DNA of 64,000 nt, from assembly GCF_003325355.1 (NCBI RefSeq), contig NZ_CP030850.1, positions 5,139,501 through 5,203,500 of the forward strand, given 5' to 3'. The translations under genes were made by a program, and so were the position numbers. The first letter of the stretch is position 1, and each line of letters begins with the position of its first letter. This DNA is from Runella rosea. Lineage in GTDB: Bacteria > Bacteroidota > Bacteroidia > Cytophagales > Spirosomataceae. This document shows, piece after piece, positions 1 through 8,095 of the stretch. Under the pieces are notes generated by a model that ran no database searches, was not told where the DNA came from, and was given only the letters and a program-made list of their open reading frames with translations.

Positions 1-239
1 CGTTCAAGGGCTTTCGACGTTCTGGCAAAAACCACTAAGCCGCTTACGGGGCGGTCTATGCGGTGAACCGTTCCCAAAAACACTTCACCGGGTTTTTCGT
101 ATTTTTCTTTGATGTAATCTTTTACCAGTTCCAACAGCGGAACATCGCCTGTAGAATCGCCTTGAACGAGGAGACCAGCGGGTTTATTGACGATAATGAG
201 GTGATTATCTTCGTATACTACGTGAAATGGCTTGGCCAT
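1..239 (-). CDS. RluA-family pseudouridine synthase, N-terminal part (cut by window edge)
   Basis: The minus-strand frame opens with ATG at 239 and runs off the left edge, giving 79 residues of the N-terminus. It begins MAKPFHVVYEDNHLIIVNKP, the usual start of the RluA catalytic domain, and contains HRIDRPVSGLVVF (about residues 59-71). This matches the HRLDxxTSGL motif of the family, whose aspartate (here D62) is the catalytic residue. These enzymes isomerise specific uridines in rRNA or tRNA to pseudouridine. No S4 domain precedes the catalytic domain, so it is more like the RluA/RluC-type short members. The RNA target cannot be deduced. It lies 118 bp downstream of panB in the same direction. 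Confidence 0.88.
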   Translation of the reverse strand, partial: MAKPFHVVYEDNHLIIVNKPAGLLVQGDSTGDVPLLELVKDYIKEKYEKPGEVFLGTVHRIDRPVSGLVVFARTSKALE

Positions 240-281
240 TGGAATCAAAAGTTAATAGTGAATGGCAGCTTGTCTGCCCTG

Positions 282-327
282 AATTGTTCATCACAAACTT
301 CGTTACGAACATCCGTTACGAACAATT
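282..327. terminator. Inverted repeat downstream of panB
   Basis: AATTGTTC (282-289) and GAACAATT (320-327) can pair as an 8-bp stem. The interior holds an 11-bp direct repeat, CGTTACGAACA, at 301-311 and 314-324. It sits between panB and the pseudouridine synthase gene. There is no clear T-run, so a terminator role is only a guess. Confidence 0.35.
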
Positions 328-357
328 AAATCTTAACGGAGAACCAGTGCTGATGGT

Positions 358-1182
358 TCAGTAAGATTCTTTTTCGTTCGGAAAATCGTTGGCTTTGACG
401 TCTTTGACGTAATTACTGACAGCATCCGTCATGATGCTGTGTAAATCGGCATAGCGCCTTAAAAAGCGTGGTTTAAATTCTTTGGTGATGCCCAGCATAT
501 CGTGAATCACCAGAATTTGCCCGTCGGCATGAGGCCCTGCGCCAATACCGATGGTTGGAATGCTGACACTTTCGGACACCTGCTTGGTCAGGCTCGAAGG
601 GATTTTTTCCAAGACCATCCCAAAACAACCGATTTCGTCCAGCATTTTGGCGTCTTGCAACAGCTTCTCGGCCTCGGCATTTTCTTTGGCGCGAACGGTA
701 TAGGTGCCAAATTTATAAATAGACTGGGGGGTTAGGCCCAAGTGACCCATCACAGGTACGCCAGCGCTCAGAATCCGAATAATGGATTCTTTTATTTCAA
801 GACCTCCTTCGAGCTTTACGGCGTGTGCGCCCGATTCTTTCATGATACGAATGGCCGAATCAAGCGCTGCGCGTGAATTTCCCTGATACGAACCGAAAGG
901 CAAATCGACCACCACAAAGGCTCGCTTCACGGCCCTAACAACGCCCTGAGCGTGATAAATCATTTGGTCGAGGGTGATGGGCAGCGTGGTTTCGTGGCCT
1001 GCAATGACATTGGAGGCCGAGTCGCCTACCAAAATAATGTCAATTCCAGCGGCATCTACAATGCGCGCCATGGAAAAATCGTAGGAGGTAAGGGCGGATA
1101 TTTTTTCGCCCCGGTTTTTCATTTCCTGTATGATGTGCGTGGTAACACGCTTTACTTCGAGGGAGGAAAGTTGAGTTGACAT
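358..1182 (-). CDS. panB: 3-methyl-2-oxobutanoate hydroxymethyltransferase (ketopantoate hydroxymethyltransferase)
   Basis: PanB catalyses the first committed step of pantothenate/CoA synthesis: transfer of a one-carbon unit from methylene-tetrahydrofolate to alpha-ketoisovalerate. The 274-residue protein has the family's usual length. Clear PanB segments are [28 protein letters not shown] (the Mg-binding aspartate, D54), [16 protein letters not shown] and [11 protein letters not shown] (second metal aspartate), followed by KLEGG and [14 protein letters not shown]. It is a cytoplasmic TIM-barrel enzyme. It is the fourth gene of a co-oriented run TPR-DUF4292-envC-panB, with a 67-bp gap from the EnvC-like gene. 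panC and panD are not in the window, so co-transcription with the envelope genes may be incidental. Confidence 0.96.
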   Translation of the reverse strand: MSTQLSSLEVKRVTTHIIQEMKNRGEKISALTSYDFSMARIVDAAGIDIILVGDSASNVIAGHETTLPITLDQMIYHAQGVVRAVKRAFVVVDLPFGSYQGNSRAALDSAIRIMKESGAHAVKLEGGLEIKESIIRILSAGVPVMGHLGLTPQSIYKFGTYTVRAKENAEAEKLLQDAKMLDEIGCFGMVLEKIPSSLTKQVSESVSIPTIGIGAGPHADGQILVIHDMLGITKEFKPRFLRRYADLHSIMTDAVSNYVKDVKANDFPNEKESY

Positions 1183-1249
1183 TTTGATGTATAAGTTGTT
1201 GGTTACCTCTTATTTGTATTTGGTGTACAAATAATACTTTCCAGTTTTT

Positions 1250-2719
1250 TTACCTCGGACGAAGCCACGTTTCGGGATTGAGTTTGCTGGTATTTTTCCA
1301 AATCTGGAAATTCACTTCCGAAACCCCGTCCCCGTCGGTTGCTACCACGCCGATTGACTCGCGTGCTTTTAGCTTTTGTCCAGGACGAACATTGACATTC
1401 TTCAGTTTGGCGTATACGGTGTAAAAATCCCCGTGTTGTACAAATACCACATTGCGCATTACGCCCATGTTGGTTACGTCCATCACTACGCCGTCGTATA
1501 CAGTACGCACTGATGTGCCAGCATTGGTCTGAATATCTACTCCTTGGTTTTCTTGATAGACATTTTTGAGGACCTCTTTTGTTCCAAAACCATCGGAAAT
1601 AAATCCAGGAACGGGCCAAGGTAAACGACCACGGTTGGCGGCAAAAGAAGACGCTAACGTGACCTCTTCTTCGTTCATTCCTTCTTCGTTGATGGTTTCT
1701 TTTTTAACTTCGGGCTTCGCGGGGGGCGGTTCAGCTTTGGTAATTTCTTCGTTATTGTCTTTCTCTTTGGCTCTTTCGGCTGCCGCTTTGGCGGAGGCTT
1801 CGCGCTCGGCTCGCTCCCGAGCGGCTTTTTCGCGGGCGGCAGCGCGGGCGCGTTCACGTCGTTCTTCGATTTCGCGCTGAATAATGCGCGTCAAGGCATT
1901 CTCCAATTGTTTGTTGGCTTTTCGTACTTCGGCTACTTCGCCCTTAATTTCTGCTTCCCGACCACTCAATTCTTGGACCACTTTGTCTTTTTCGCCTTTC
2001 AGTTGTTCCAGATTTTTACTTTCGGCAATCCGCGTTTTAAGGGCATTTTCCTGGTCTTTTTTCTTGTTGCTGATGCTGTTTGACTTAGCAATCATGAGTG
2101 ATTGCACTTTTTTCATTTGGGTAACTTGCTTCTCCCGCTCGTCGGTGTATTGCTTCAAGTATTTGTAGCGAACCAAAAATTGATTGAAGGTAGGCGCCGA
2201 AAACAGAAAACTCAATTCGCTAAGGCTATTGTTGCGTTTTGAGGCGTTATAAATCATCCGAGCATACTCATCACGCAATTTGTCGAGGTCTTTGTCTAGG
2301 GCTACTTTGGCTTGTTGCAGTTCGGTAAGTTCAGAATCCATCAACTTTAAATCATCGTTGATGAGGTCTATTTTACGGTTTTGGGCATTGATTTGCTGTT
2401 TGATTGCCTTAAGTTGCCCTAAACTAGAGCGCTTTTGCTCGGTTGTTTGCTTTAAGATTCCCTGCAATTCTTGCAAACGCTCCATGTTTTCTCGTTTCTC
2501 TTTTTCAAGCTGTTGACGGCTTTTTTGGGCCATTGCTGAAAAACAGCAGATGAATAGCACCAATCCAATCAGTACGGGTAATTTAAACGCCAACGAAGTA
2601 TTGTGCTGAAAACTTCGTACATCACTTTTGCGCGCAGAAGTATTTTCAGCATAACAATCAAACCTTTTTTTACTCATAAATAGCTTATTCAACACAGCAG
2701 CAATACGTTTTAAAATCAT
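1250..2719 (-). CDS. EnvC-like murein hydrolase activator (coiled coil + degenerate LytM/M23 domain)
   Basis: Layout of the 489 residues: a hydrophobic export segment (about 47-65, ending FSAMAQ), a long coiled coil rich in Q, K, E and L (about 65-300), a low-complexity stretch of Arg/Ala/Glu and then Lys/Pro/Glu (about 285-345), and a C-terminal M23/LytM domain (about 365-489). In active M23 enzymes zinc is held by HxxxD and HxH. Here the first site reads NQGVDIQ and the last reads VNFQIW, so at least two histidines are missing, as in EnvC/NlpD activators. The likely role is activation of a cell-wall amidase during division, not cutting by itself. About 46 residues precede the export segment with no Met near it, so the true start is uncertain. 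The DUF4292 gene ends 8 bp upstream. Confidence 0.85.
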   Translation of the reverse strand: MILKRIAAVLNKLFMSKKRFDCYAENTSARKSDVRSFQHNTSLAFKLPVLIGLVLFICCFSAMAQKSRQQLEKEKRENMERLQELQGILKQTTEQKRSSLGQLKAIKQQINAQNRKIDLINDDLKLMDSELTELQQAKVALDKDLDKLRDEYARMIYNASKRNNSLSELSFLFSAPTFNQFLVRYKYLKQYTDEREKQVTQMKKVQSLMIAKSNSISNKKKDQENALKTRIAESKNLEQLKGEKDKVVQELSGREAEIKGEVAEVRKANKQLENALTRIIQREIEERRERARAAAREKAARERAEREASAKAAAERAKEKDNNEEITKAEPPPAKPEVKKETINEEGMNEEEVTLASSFAANRGRLPWPVPGFISDGFGTKEVLKNVYQENQGVDIQTNAGTSVRTVYDGVVMDVTNMGVMRNVVFVQHGDFYTVYAKLKNVNVRPGQKLKARESIGVVATDGDGVSEVNFQIWKNTSKLNPETWLRPR

Positions 2720-2727
2720 CTAATTCC

Positions 2728-3690
2728 CTATTTTCGCTCATATTTGGGTGGAACACTGAACGGAAAACTAAGCGTTTTTTCACTCAATTCCACTTTTTGA
2801 TGCTTTATCCGAAACACGGTCTGATACTGTAGCTTATCTTTTTCAGATTGATAATCCAACTGAATCAAACTGGTGTAAGGGAACAGATAATTGTTGAGTT
2901 GCGTAAAATCGTCGTAGTCGAGGGTTAGGGAGTTTTTGGTGGGCTGTTCGGTAACTAGCAATTTTTTCAAACGACGATTTTGCTCTCCAATGTAGCTTTC
3001 CAACATAATTTTTCCTTCCTGTTGGCGAAGCATAAAATAGTCCTTTTCCTTCTTAAACCGCTGATTTTCTTTCTTAGGAATCGGCATATTTCCGACTAAA
3101 ATAGACTGAATCAAATCAAAACTCAGTTGGAAATTAAATTTTTGGCTGAGTGTATTAAAATCGTACTGGTAATATTCTTTGTGGTAGCGATCTACAATTA
3201 AAATTGAATCGCGCGTGATGAGCCCTCGAACTACTTCAATGGGTCCAGCGACAATCGAAAGCCACAACACGCTGTCTTTAAGCATTCTAATGTTGATATT
3301 GGCGTTGTCTATATCTTGGTCTTTACTTTTGAACGACACTTTTGATTTGGCCGATAAGTACTTAAAATCAACCATTTCAACGTTTACCTTGGTTTCTTCT
3401 GGCTCTATAACGGGCGGAACTACCGCCACTGCTGTCGTATCTTTTTCCAACACCGCAACGGTGTCTTTGAGAACGGCCGCTAAAGTGTCGGCTGATGTTT
3501 CAGTTTTGTTTTTCTGCCGTGGCCGATGACAGGCCGAGAAAAGTAAAACCAAGATAATGGTACTGAATGTTAGGAGAGAATTCCAATGCGTGTTTGGGCC
3601 AGAGAGACATTTTTCAGTGCGTAAACGACCCGAAGAGACGCGGCGTACCTCAACAATAACTACATTAACTAATGGTACTTTAAGTTTCAT
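2728..3690 (-). CDS. DUF4292 family lipoprotein
   Basis: A 320-residue protein with a hydrophobic stretch ending in the lipobox-like LFSAC (about residues 50-54). After it come a Thr/Val-rich linker and a domain of alternating beta strands typical of DUF4292. DUF4292 proteins resemble LolA/LolB-type lipid-binding folds, and their role in Bacteroidota is unproven. About 49 residues precede the lipobox. This is long for a lipoprotein signal, and no ATG lies closer, so either a rare start codon is used or the N-terminus is unusual. It sits between the TPR protein (32 bp upstream) and the EnvC-like gene (8 bp downstream). From memory this three-gene order recurs in Bacteroidota, which suggests a joint envelope function. 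Confidence 0.8.
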   Translation of the reverse strand: MKLKVPLVNVVIVEVRRVSSGRLRTEKCLSGPNTHWNSLLTFSTIILVLLFSACHRPRQKNKTETSADTLAAVLKDTVAVLEKDTTAVAVVPPVIEPEETKVNVEMVDFKYLSAKSKVSFKSKDQDIDNANINIRMLKDSVLWLSIVAGPIEVVRGLITRDSILIVDRYHKEYYQYDFNTLSQKFNFQLSFDLIQSILVGNMPIPKKENQRFKKEKDYFMLRQQEGKIMLESYIGEQNRRLKKLLVTEQPTKNSLTLDYDDFTQLNNYLFPYTSLIQLDYQSEKDKLQYQTVFRIKHQKVELSEKTLSFPFSVPPKYERK

Positions 3691-3722
3691 ATTTTATAGA
3701 AAAAAACAGGTACGGATTGTTT

Positions 3723-5447
3723 TTATTCAATCAATTGACCTGTTGCAATTTTTTTGTCGATTTGGGAGGTGTTTTCTCCCATTGTTTTGGCTTTTTTCCA
3801 CTGTTCTACTGCTTTTTCACGTTCCCCCAATTGGTAAAGAACGTCGCCATAGTGTTCAATAATCGTTCCACTTACCCCTTTGCCCGAAGCAATGGCTTTT
3901 TCCAAATTTACCCGCGCTCCTTTGTAGTCTTTCATGACGTAGAGCACCCAAGCATAGGTATCCAAATACGTGGCGTTGTCGGGGTTTCGGCTTACTACCT
4001 GCGCGGCCATTTCTTTGGCTCGCTCCAGTTTGGCTTTCCGTAATGACAGAAAATAACTATAATTATTTTGAACGTGGTCGTTTTTGGGTTCTATTTTGAG
4101 GGCTTCTTCGTAGGCTTCGTCCGATTTTTCGTGCTCGCCCAAGCCATTGTATGCGTCGCCAAGCTGCGCATAAATCACGCCTTGCAGTTCTTTGTTTTCA
4201 GAAGTTAATTTTTGGGCTTCTTCGAGGGCATCTACAGCTTTTTGATAATTGCGTTTGACCAAATTAGCCGAGCCGTTGGAATACCAGAATAACCCTTGGT
4301 TGGGAAAGGTTTCCAGCGCCTGTTCTGAATGGGCCAACAAGCTATCAATTTGGTTGAGGTCACCATCTAATTGTAAAATCGCACCCCAAACTTCGTACAT
4401 CGAACTATTGATGCGAGAGGCTTTGACATACGCATCGCGGGCTTCAGATTTGCGGTCGGCTTTGGCCAATAAATCAGCGTAGACAACATAGGCCCGCATG
4501 TCTTTGGGGTGAGCTTTCACGATTTCGGCGGCTCGGTTGAGCACATCTTGGCGAGTTGCCTCGTCTTTTGCTTCGCGGAGGAGCCCGACCAGCGCCTGCA
4601 TTTTGGTGTCAATGTCGGCATTGGGATTATTAAACATCTGCCCGATTTGCTGCTCAGCGGCTTTGCTGTCTCCGTTTTGACGATAGATTTCAGCCAACAT
4701 CATGCGAGCATTTGCTTCGTCAGGGTTGATTTTTAACGCTTTTTCGAGCTGTTCTTTGGCGTCTTGAGGACGTTTGTCCATCATCAACAGCTGTGCCAGT
4801 TCTACCACATATTGGGCTTCGTTCGGCTCGGCGTTGATAAGTTTTTGGGCTTCTTCGACGGCTTTTTTGGGCTTATCGAGTTTGAGGTAAATGCGTTGTT
4901 TTTGATGTACCAAATCTTCGTCCACGCCCAAAGCCCGTTCTACGTCGTCGTAAGATTTGAGGGCTTCTTCGTATTTTTCATCCAGAATATAAACGGCGGC
5001 TAATTCAAGGCCGTATTCGGCGTTGTCGGAGCTTTGACGGATAATGTTGCGGTAGATTTCGGCGGCTTTAGGGTATTTGCGTTGTTGGGTATAAATTTCA
5101 GCTAGTTGGATGGCGTAAAATTTATTGTCGGGAGCAAGTTGGGCCGCTTTTTGTGAAAAAATAGCCGCTTCGTCCAAACGTTCGCGTTTGAGTAGGGTGC
5201 GCGCTAGCTCGTAGTTCAACGCTGGAACAGAGGCATCCACTTTCAACGCGGTTCGAAACACGCTGTCGGCCCTGATGTATTCTTCCATGGCCGCATATTT
5301 CATGCCTTCGGCCAGCAAAGATTCTAACTCAAATCGTTGTGATTTTTGGGCGTCGGTTTCGCTGACAGGCTTATTCTTTTGGGCCATTGCGAGCTGACCC
5401 AAAAATAAGAGTACCCAAATAAAGGGCGTGTGTTTCATTGGTTTCAA
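3723..5447 (-). CDS. Exported TPR-repeat protein
   Basis: A 574-residue protein with a signal peptide (residues 1-22, ending GQLAMAQ) and then a series of tetratricopeptide repeats, with recurring A..Y....P........L motifs from about residue 40 to the end (for example the repeats around ALKINPDEANARMMLAEIYR and ALKIEPKNDHVQNNYSYFL). TPR arrays are protein-binding scaffolds; nothing here shows an enzyme. It is the first gene of the run TPR-DUF4292-envC-panB and is likely periplasmic. Given its partners, a part in outer-membrane lipoprotein or peptidoglycan machinery is plausible but inferred. Confidence 0.85.
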   Translation of the reverse strand: MKPMKHTPFIWVLLFLGQLAMAQKNKPVSETDAQKSQRFELESLLAEGMKYAAMEEYIRADSVFRTALKVDASVPALNYELARTLLKRERLDEAAIFSQKAAQLAPDNKFYAIQLAEIYTQQRKYPKAAEIYRNIIRQSSDNAEYGLELAAVYILDEKYEEALKSYDDVERALGVDEDLVHQKQRIYLKLDKPKKAVEEAQKLINAEPNEAQYVVELAQLLMMDKRPQDAKEQLEKALKINPDEANARMMLAEIYRQNGDSKAAEQQIGQMFNNPNADIDTKMQALVGLLREAKDEATRQDVLNRAAEIVKAHPKDMRAYVVYADLLAKADRKSEARDAYVKASRINSSMYEVWGAILQLDGDLNQIDSLLAHSEQALETFPNQGLFWYSNGSANLVKRNYQKAVDALEEAQKLTSENKELQGVIYAQLGDAYNGLGEHEKSDEAYEEALKIEPKNDHVQNNYSYFLSLRKAKLERAKEMAAQVVSRNPDNATYLDTYAWVLYVMKDYKGARVNLEKAIASGKGVSGTIIEHYGDVLYQLGEREKAVEQWKKAKTMGENTSQIDKKIATGQLIE

Positions 5448-5562
5448 ATTAATCTCGTTGACTGGTGTGATTGAGGTTCGAAATTGAGATTCAATCTATT
5501 ATAAAAAACGAGATTAATGAAGCAAAATTGGAAGAATTTAGTCGTTTTACCAAAATTTATAA

Positions 5563-5600
5563 AAACCCCTCCTAAATCCTTTACTTGGAGAGGGGGGTTT
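5563..5600. terminator. Hairpin downstream of exodeoxyribonuclease III
   Basis: AAACCCC (5563-5569) pairs with GGGGTTT (5594-5600), and the inner TCC can pair with GGA. It belongs to a CCCCTCTCC/GGAGAGGGG type of palindrome; a second copy lies at 6429-6453 on the other side of the same gene. Its place just after the stop codon of the minus-strand gene fits a terminator or a dispersed palindromic repeat. Confidence 0.5.
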
Positions 5601-5614
5601 AAAGGCAGAGCCCT

Positions 5615-6388
5615 TCAAAAATCATTGTTTATTTCGAGCCAAACGGGGCAATGGTCGGAGTGGACCGCATCTGGCAGCTGGCGGCAGCTAAGCAGATGCG
5701 GGCGTAGGTTGTCGGTGACGGAGAGGTAATCTATGCGCCAGCCTTTGTTATTGACCCGAGCACCTGCCCGATAGCTCCACCAACTGTATTCCACCAAATC
5801 AGGATTTGTGTATCGAAATGCATCGGTAAAACCACTTTCAAACCATTGGGTCATCCATGCGCGTTCTTCGGGGAGGAAGCCCGTCGTGTTTTTTAGTCGG
5901 ACGGGGTCATGGATGTCAATTTCTTGATGGGCAATGTTATAATCTCCTACCACAATCAGTTGAGGGCGGGTTTGCTTGAGGGTGTTTATCCACTGATGAA
6001 AATCACCGAGAAACTGCATCTTTATGCCTTGACGTTCATCACCGCTGGTTCCTGACGGAAAATAGGCGTTTATGAGGGTCAGGCCGCCGATGTCGGCCCG
6101 AATTACGCGGCCTTCGTGGTCATAAAGGTCAATTCCGCAGCCAATTACGCAATTGTCTACGGGAATTCTGGAAAAAATGGCCACGCCGCTATAGCCTTTT
6201 TTTTGGGCGGCATTCCAGCCGATTAACTGATAGCCCAAGGCCTCAAATCCTGACAAATCGACTTGGTCGGGAGTGGCTTTGACCTCCTGAAAGCAGAGCA
6301 CATCAAACGACTTGGTCGAAAGCCATTCAACAAGTCCGTTGCGCATAGCGGCGCGTATGCCGTTGACGTTGTAAGATAGAATTTGCAT
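5615..6388 (-). CDS. xth: Exodeoxyribonuclease III (AP endonuclease)
   Basis: A 257-residue member of the exonuclease-endonuclease-phosphatase family; E. coli ExoIII has 268 residues. It acts in base excision repair, cutting 5' to abasic sites and trimming 3' ends. Diagnostic segments are ILSYNVNGIRAAM at the start, LCFQEVKA (catalytic Glu), YSGVAIFSR, VGDYNIAHQEIDI (Asp/Asn pair), WRIDYLSV and SDHCPVWLEI (Asp/His of the active site). An upstream frame extends to 6571, but it runs through a palindrome and the end of the permease gene. The ATG at 6388 gives a start directly on the conserved MQILSYN and is preferred. The gene is flanked on both sides by CCCCTCTCC-type palindromes. Confidence 0.95.
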   Translation of the reverse strand: MQILSYNVNGIRAAMRNGLVEWLSTKSFDVLCFQEVKATPDQVDLSGFEALGYQLIGWNAAQKKGYSGVAIFSRIPVDNCVIGCGIDLYDHEGRVIRADIGGLTLINAYFPSGTSGDERQGIKMQFLGDFHQWINTLKQTRPQLIVVGDYNIAHQEIDIHDPVRLKNTTGFLPEERAWMTQWFESGFTDAFRYTNPDLVEYSWWSYRAGARVNNKGWRIDYLSVTDNLRPHLLSCRQLPDAVHSDHCPVWLEINNDF

Positions 6389-6428
6389 GAAGAACTGGAG
6401 CCTCCCCGAATCAATGGGCTGCCCTCCC

Positions 6429-6453
6429 CCCCTCTCCTGAAGTAGGAGAGGGG
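6429..6453. repeat. CCCCTCTCCT/AGGAGAGGGG palindrome
   Basis: A perfect 10-bp stem (6429-6438 and 6444-6453) with a 5-base loop, GAAGT. It lies between the permease stop and the exonuclease start, and a related but less perfect palindrome lies past the other end of the exonuclease gene. It may act as a terminator for the permease gene or be a dispersed palindromic repeat. Confidence 0.6.
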
Positions 6454-6480
6454 AGTGTTTTATAAGGGTGAAATTTTTAT

Positions 6481-7677
6481 TTAAGCGGTGGCAGGCTTGG
6501 TCGATTTTTCGCTGAAGAATATCAAAAAGAGAACCAATACCCCCGCAGCAATGCCAGCAGGCACCATCCATACACTCAGCCAGTTGGTGATGTTTTCGGC
6601 GTTGGTATTGGCGGCTACTACTTTACCACCAATCCATGAGCCAATGCCCATGCCGAGGCCATAGGTAGCCAAGGTAATAAGGCCCTGCGCCTGCGATTTG
6701 ATGCGGTCGCCCGCTTTGGTATCAGTGTATATTTGTCCAGTGACAAAGAAAAAGTCAAAGCAAACGCCGTGTAATAAGATGGCGGCGTACAGCATCCATT
6801 CACTGGTATCAGCATCACCATAACCGAAGAAAAGGAAGCGAACAATCCACGAAATTAATCCAACCGCCAACATCCATTTAACGCCTAGCCTGCTGAATGC
6901 CAATGGAATCAATAGCATAAAAACTACTTCAGAGACTTGGCCCAGTGACATTTTGTTTTCCACGAATTCCATTCCTGAAGCGCGTAACGACGGATTGGCA
7001 AATGCGTAATAGAATGACAATGGAATGCAAATAGCAACCGAAGCAATAAAGAATATGACGAATGAACGGTCTTTGAACAACGAGAAGGCATCGGCTCCGA
7101 TGATTTGACCTATGTTCACTGGACCCGTGGCGCGCGGTGGCGTATTAGGCAAGGTGAAGGCAAGTAAACCTAAGATAATAGATGTGACAATCGAAATTTG
7201 AAAGATAGTTACTTGGTCGCCAACGTTTAAAAAACCCACTAAATTGGTGACGGCAATCCAAGCAATGGTTCCCATAACACGAATGGTAGGAAAGTCTTTT
7301 TCGGGAGAGGCAATGTGTCGCATGGAAATCGACGTAGTGAGGGCAATACACGGTGCAAAACACAAGCAATACGCTAAAATAACCCAGAAAAAAGTGCCAG
7401 CATCGTTGATTTGCGACAGCACAAAAAGCAATCCAGCACCTAACATGTTGAGCGCTCCTAACACTTTTTGGGCGGCAAAATAACGGTCGGCCACGGCTCC
7501 GATAAAGGGAGAAATAATCATGGCGATGGAGAAAGCGAGGTACGCATTCCCGATTTGGTCGCCAGTGGCGTTGAGTTGTTTGCCGAGATAGACACTCATT
7601 TGGCCGTACCAAGATCCCCACGTAAAAAATTGGAGGAACATCATTAACATCAATTGTATCCGGACGGAAGACTTCAT
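6481..7677 (-). CDS. Nucleoside:H+ symporter-type MFS permease
   Basis: A 398-residue polytopic membrane protein with about 12 hydrophobic segments. The N-terminus (RIQLMLMMFLQFFTWGSWYG) and the segments GNAYLAFSIAMIISPFIGAVADRYF and SPEKDFPTIRVMGTIAWIA are typical of the NHS family (NupG/XapB type) of the major facilitator superfamily, which imports nucleosides with protons. The substrate cannot be fixed from sequence, and Bacteroidota members are often annotated only as MFS transporters. No nucleoside catabolic gene is nearby. The start ATG at 7677 opens directly on the first membrane segment. Confidence 0.85.
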   Translation of the reverse strand: MKSSVRIQLMLMMFLQFFTWGSWYGQMSVYLGKQLNATGDQIGNAYLAFSIAMIISPFIGAVADRYFAAQKVLGALNMLGAGLLFVLSQINDAGTFFWVILAYCLCFAPCIALTTSISMRHIASPEKDFPTIRVMGTIAWIAVTNLVGFLNVGDQVTIFQISIVTSIILGLLAFTLPNTPPRATGPVNIGQIIGADAFSLFKDRSFVIFFIASVAICIPLSFYYAFANPSLRASGMEFVENKMSLGQVSEVVFMLLIPLAFSRLGVKWMLAVGLISWIVRFLFFGYGDADTSEWMLYAAILLHGVCFDFFFVTGQIYTDTKAGDRIKSQAQGLITLATYGLGMGIGSWIGGKVVAANTNAENITNWLSVWMVPAGIAAGVLVLFLIFFSEKSTKPATA

Positions 7678-7723
7678 AGGGGTTTTTAGGGTTGAGTTTT
7701 GAATGGGCGAAAATGATGGATTT

Positions 7724-7754
7724 TGGTTAGAAATTCAAATCCTTCGTAAATTTG
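7724..7754 (+). promoter_or_regulatory. Bacteroidota-type promoter of the DUF2905 gene
   Basis: TTTG at 7724-7727 and TAAATTTG at 7747-7754 are separated by exactly 19 bases, the Bacteroidota -33/-7 consensus (TTTG-N19-TAnnTTTG). The ATG of the next gene is at 7760, so the expected transcription start falls at or next to the start codon and the mRNA would be leaderless or nearly so. Confidence 0.75.
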
Positions 7755-7759
7755 GGCCT

Positions 7760-7984
7760 ATGAATCCTGCATTTGGCAAATATCTCATTGGCATTGGTCT
7801 CCTGATTGTGGTGGTTGGGGTAATTATCTATTTTTTTTCGGATAAGCTGCATTGGCTCGGCCAACTCCCCGGGGATATACGTATTAAGCGTGAAAAGTTT
7901 GGTTTTTACTTTCCCATCGTCACCTGTATTGTGTTGAGTGTGGTGCTCAATTTGATTATTTGGTTGGTACGGCGGTTTTTGTAA
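7760..7984 (+). CDS. DUF2905 small membrane protein
   Basis: A 74-residue protein that matches the DUF2905 pattern throughout: MNPAFGKYLIGIGLLIVVVG (first membrane helix), a short middle section with LPGDIRIKREKFGFYFPIVT, and a second helix ending in a basic tail. The central LPGDIRI....F.FYFP motif is the family signature. The function is unknown. A longer frame begins at 7703, but ATG 7760 fits the family start and lies 5 bp after a perfect promoter, so 7760 is chosen. It is transcribed divergently from the permease and stands alone. Confidence 0.9.
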   Translation: MNPAFGKYLIGIGLLIVVVGVIIYFFSDKLHWLGQLPGDIRIKREKFGFYFPIVTCIVLSVVLNLIIWLVRRFL

Positions 7985-8083
7985 CTAACTACTATCATGG
8001 TTAGATTAATGAGATTAATAGTGGTTGCTTTTGAAGCTACTTGCCGTTAAAAAATCAAATGGCTGACTATAGGTAAGCTTTTG

Positions 8084-8091
8084 TATTTTTG
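8084..8091 (+). promoter_or_regulatory. -7 box before the fused dehydrogenase gene
   Basis: TATTTTTG matches the TAnnTTTG -7 consensus and ends 4 bp before the ATG at 8096. No TTTG is found at the ideal -33 distance, so the call rests on the -7 box and its position alone. Confidence 0.4.
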
Positions 8092-8095
8092 CCCC

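Noticed and set aside
1203-1619. 138-codon minus-strand frame overlapping the EnvC-like gene
   Set aside because: Same strand, different frame from the conserved LytM domain; its protein is low-complexity and has no match I recognise.
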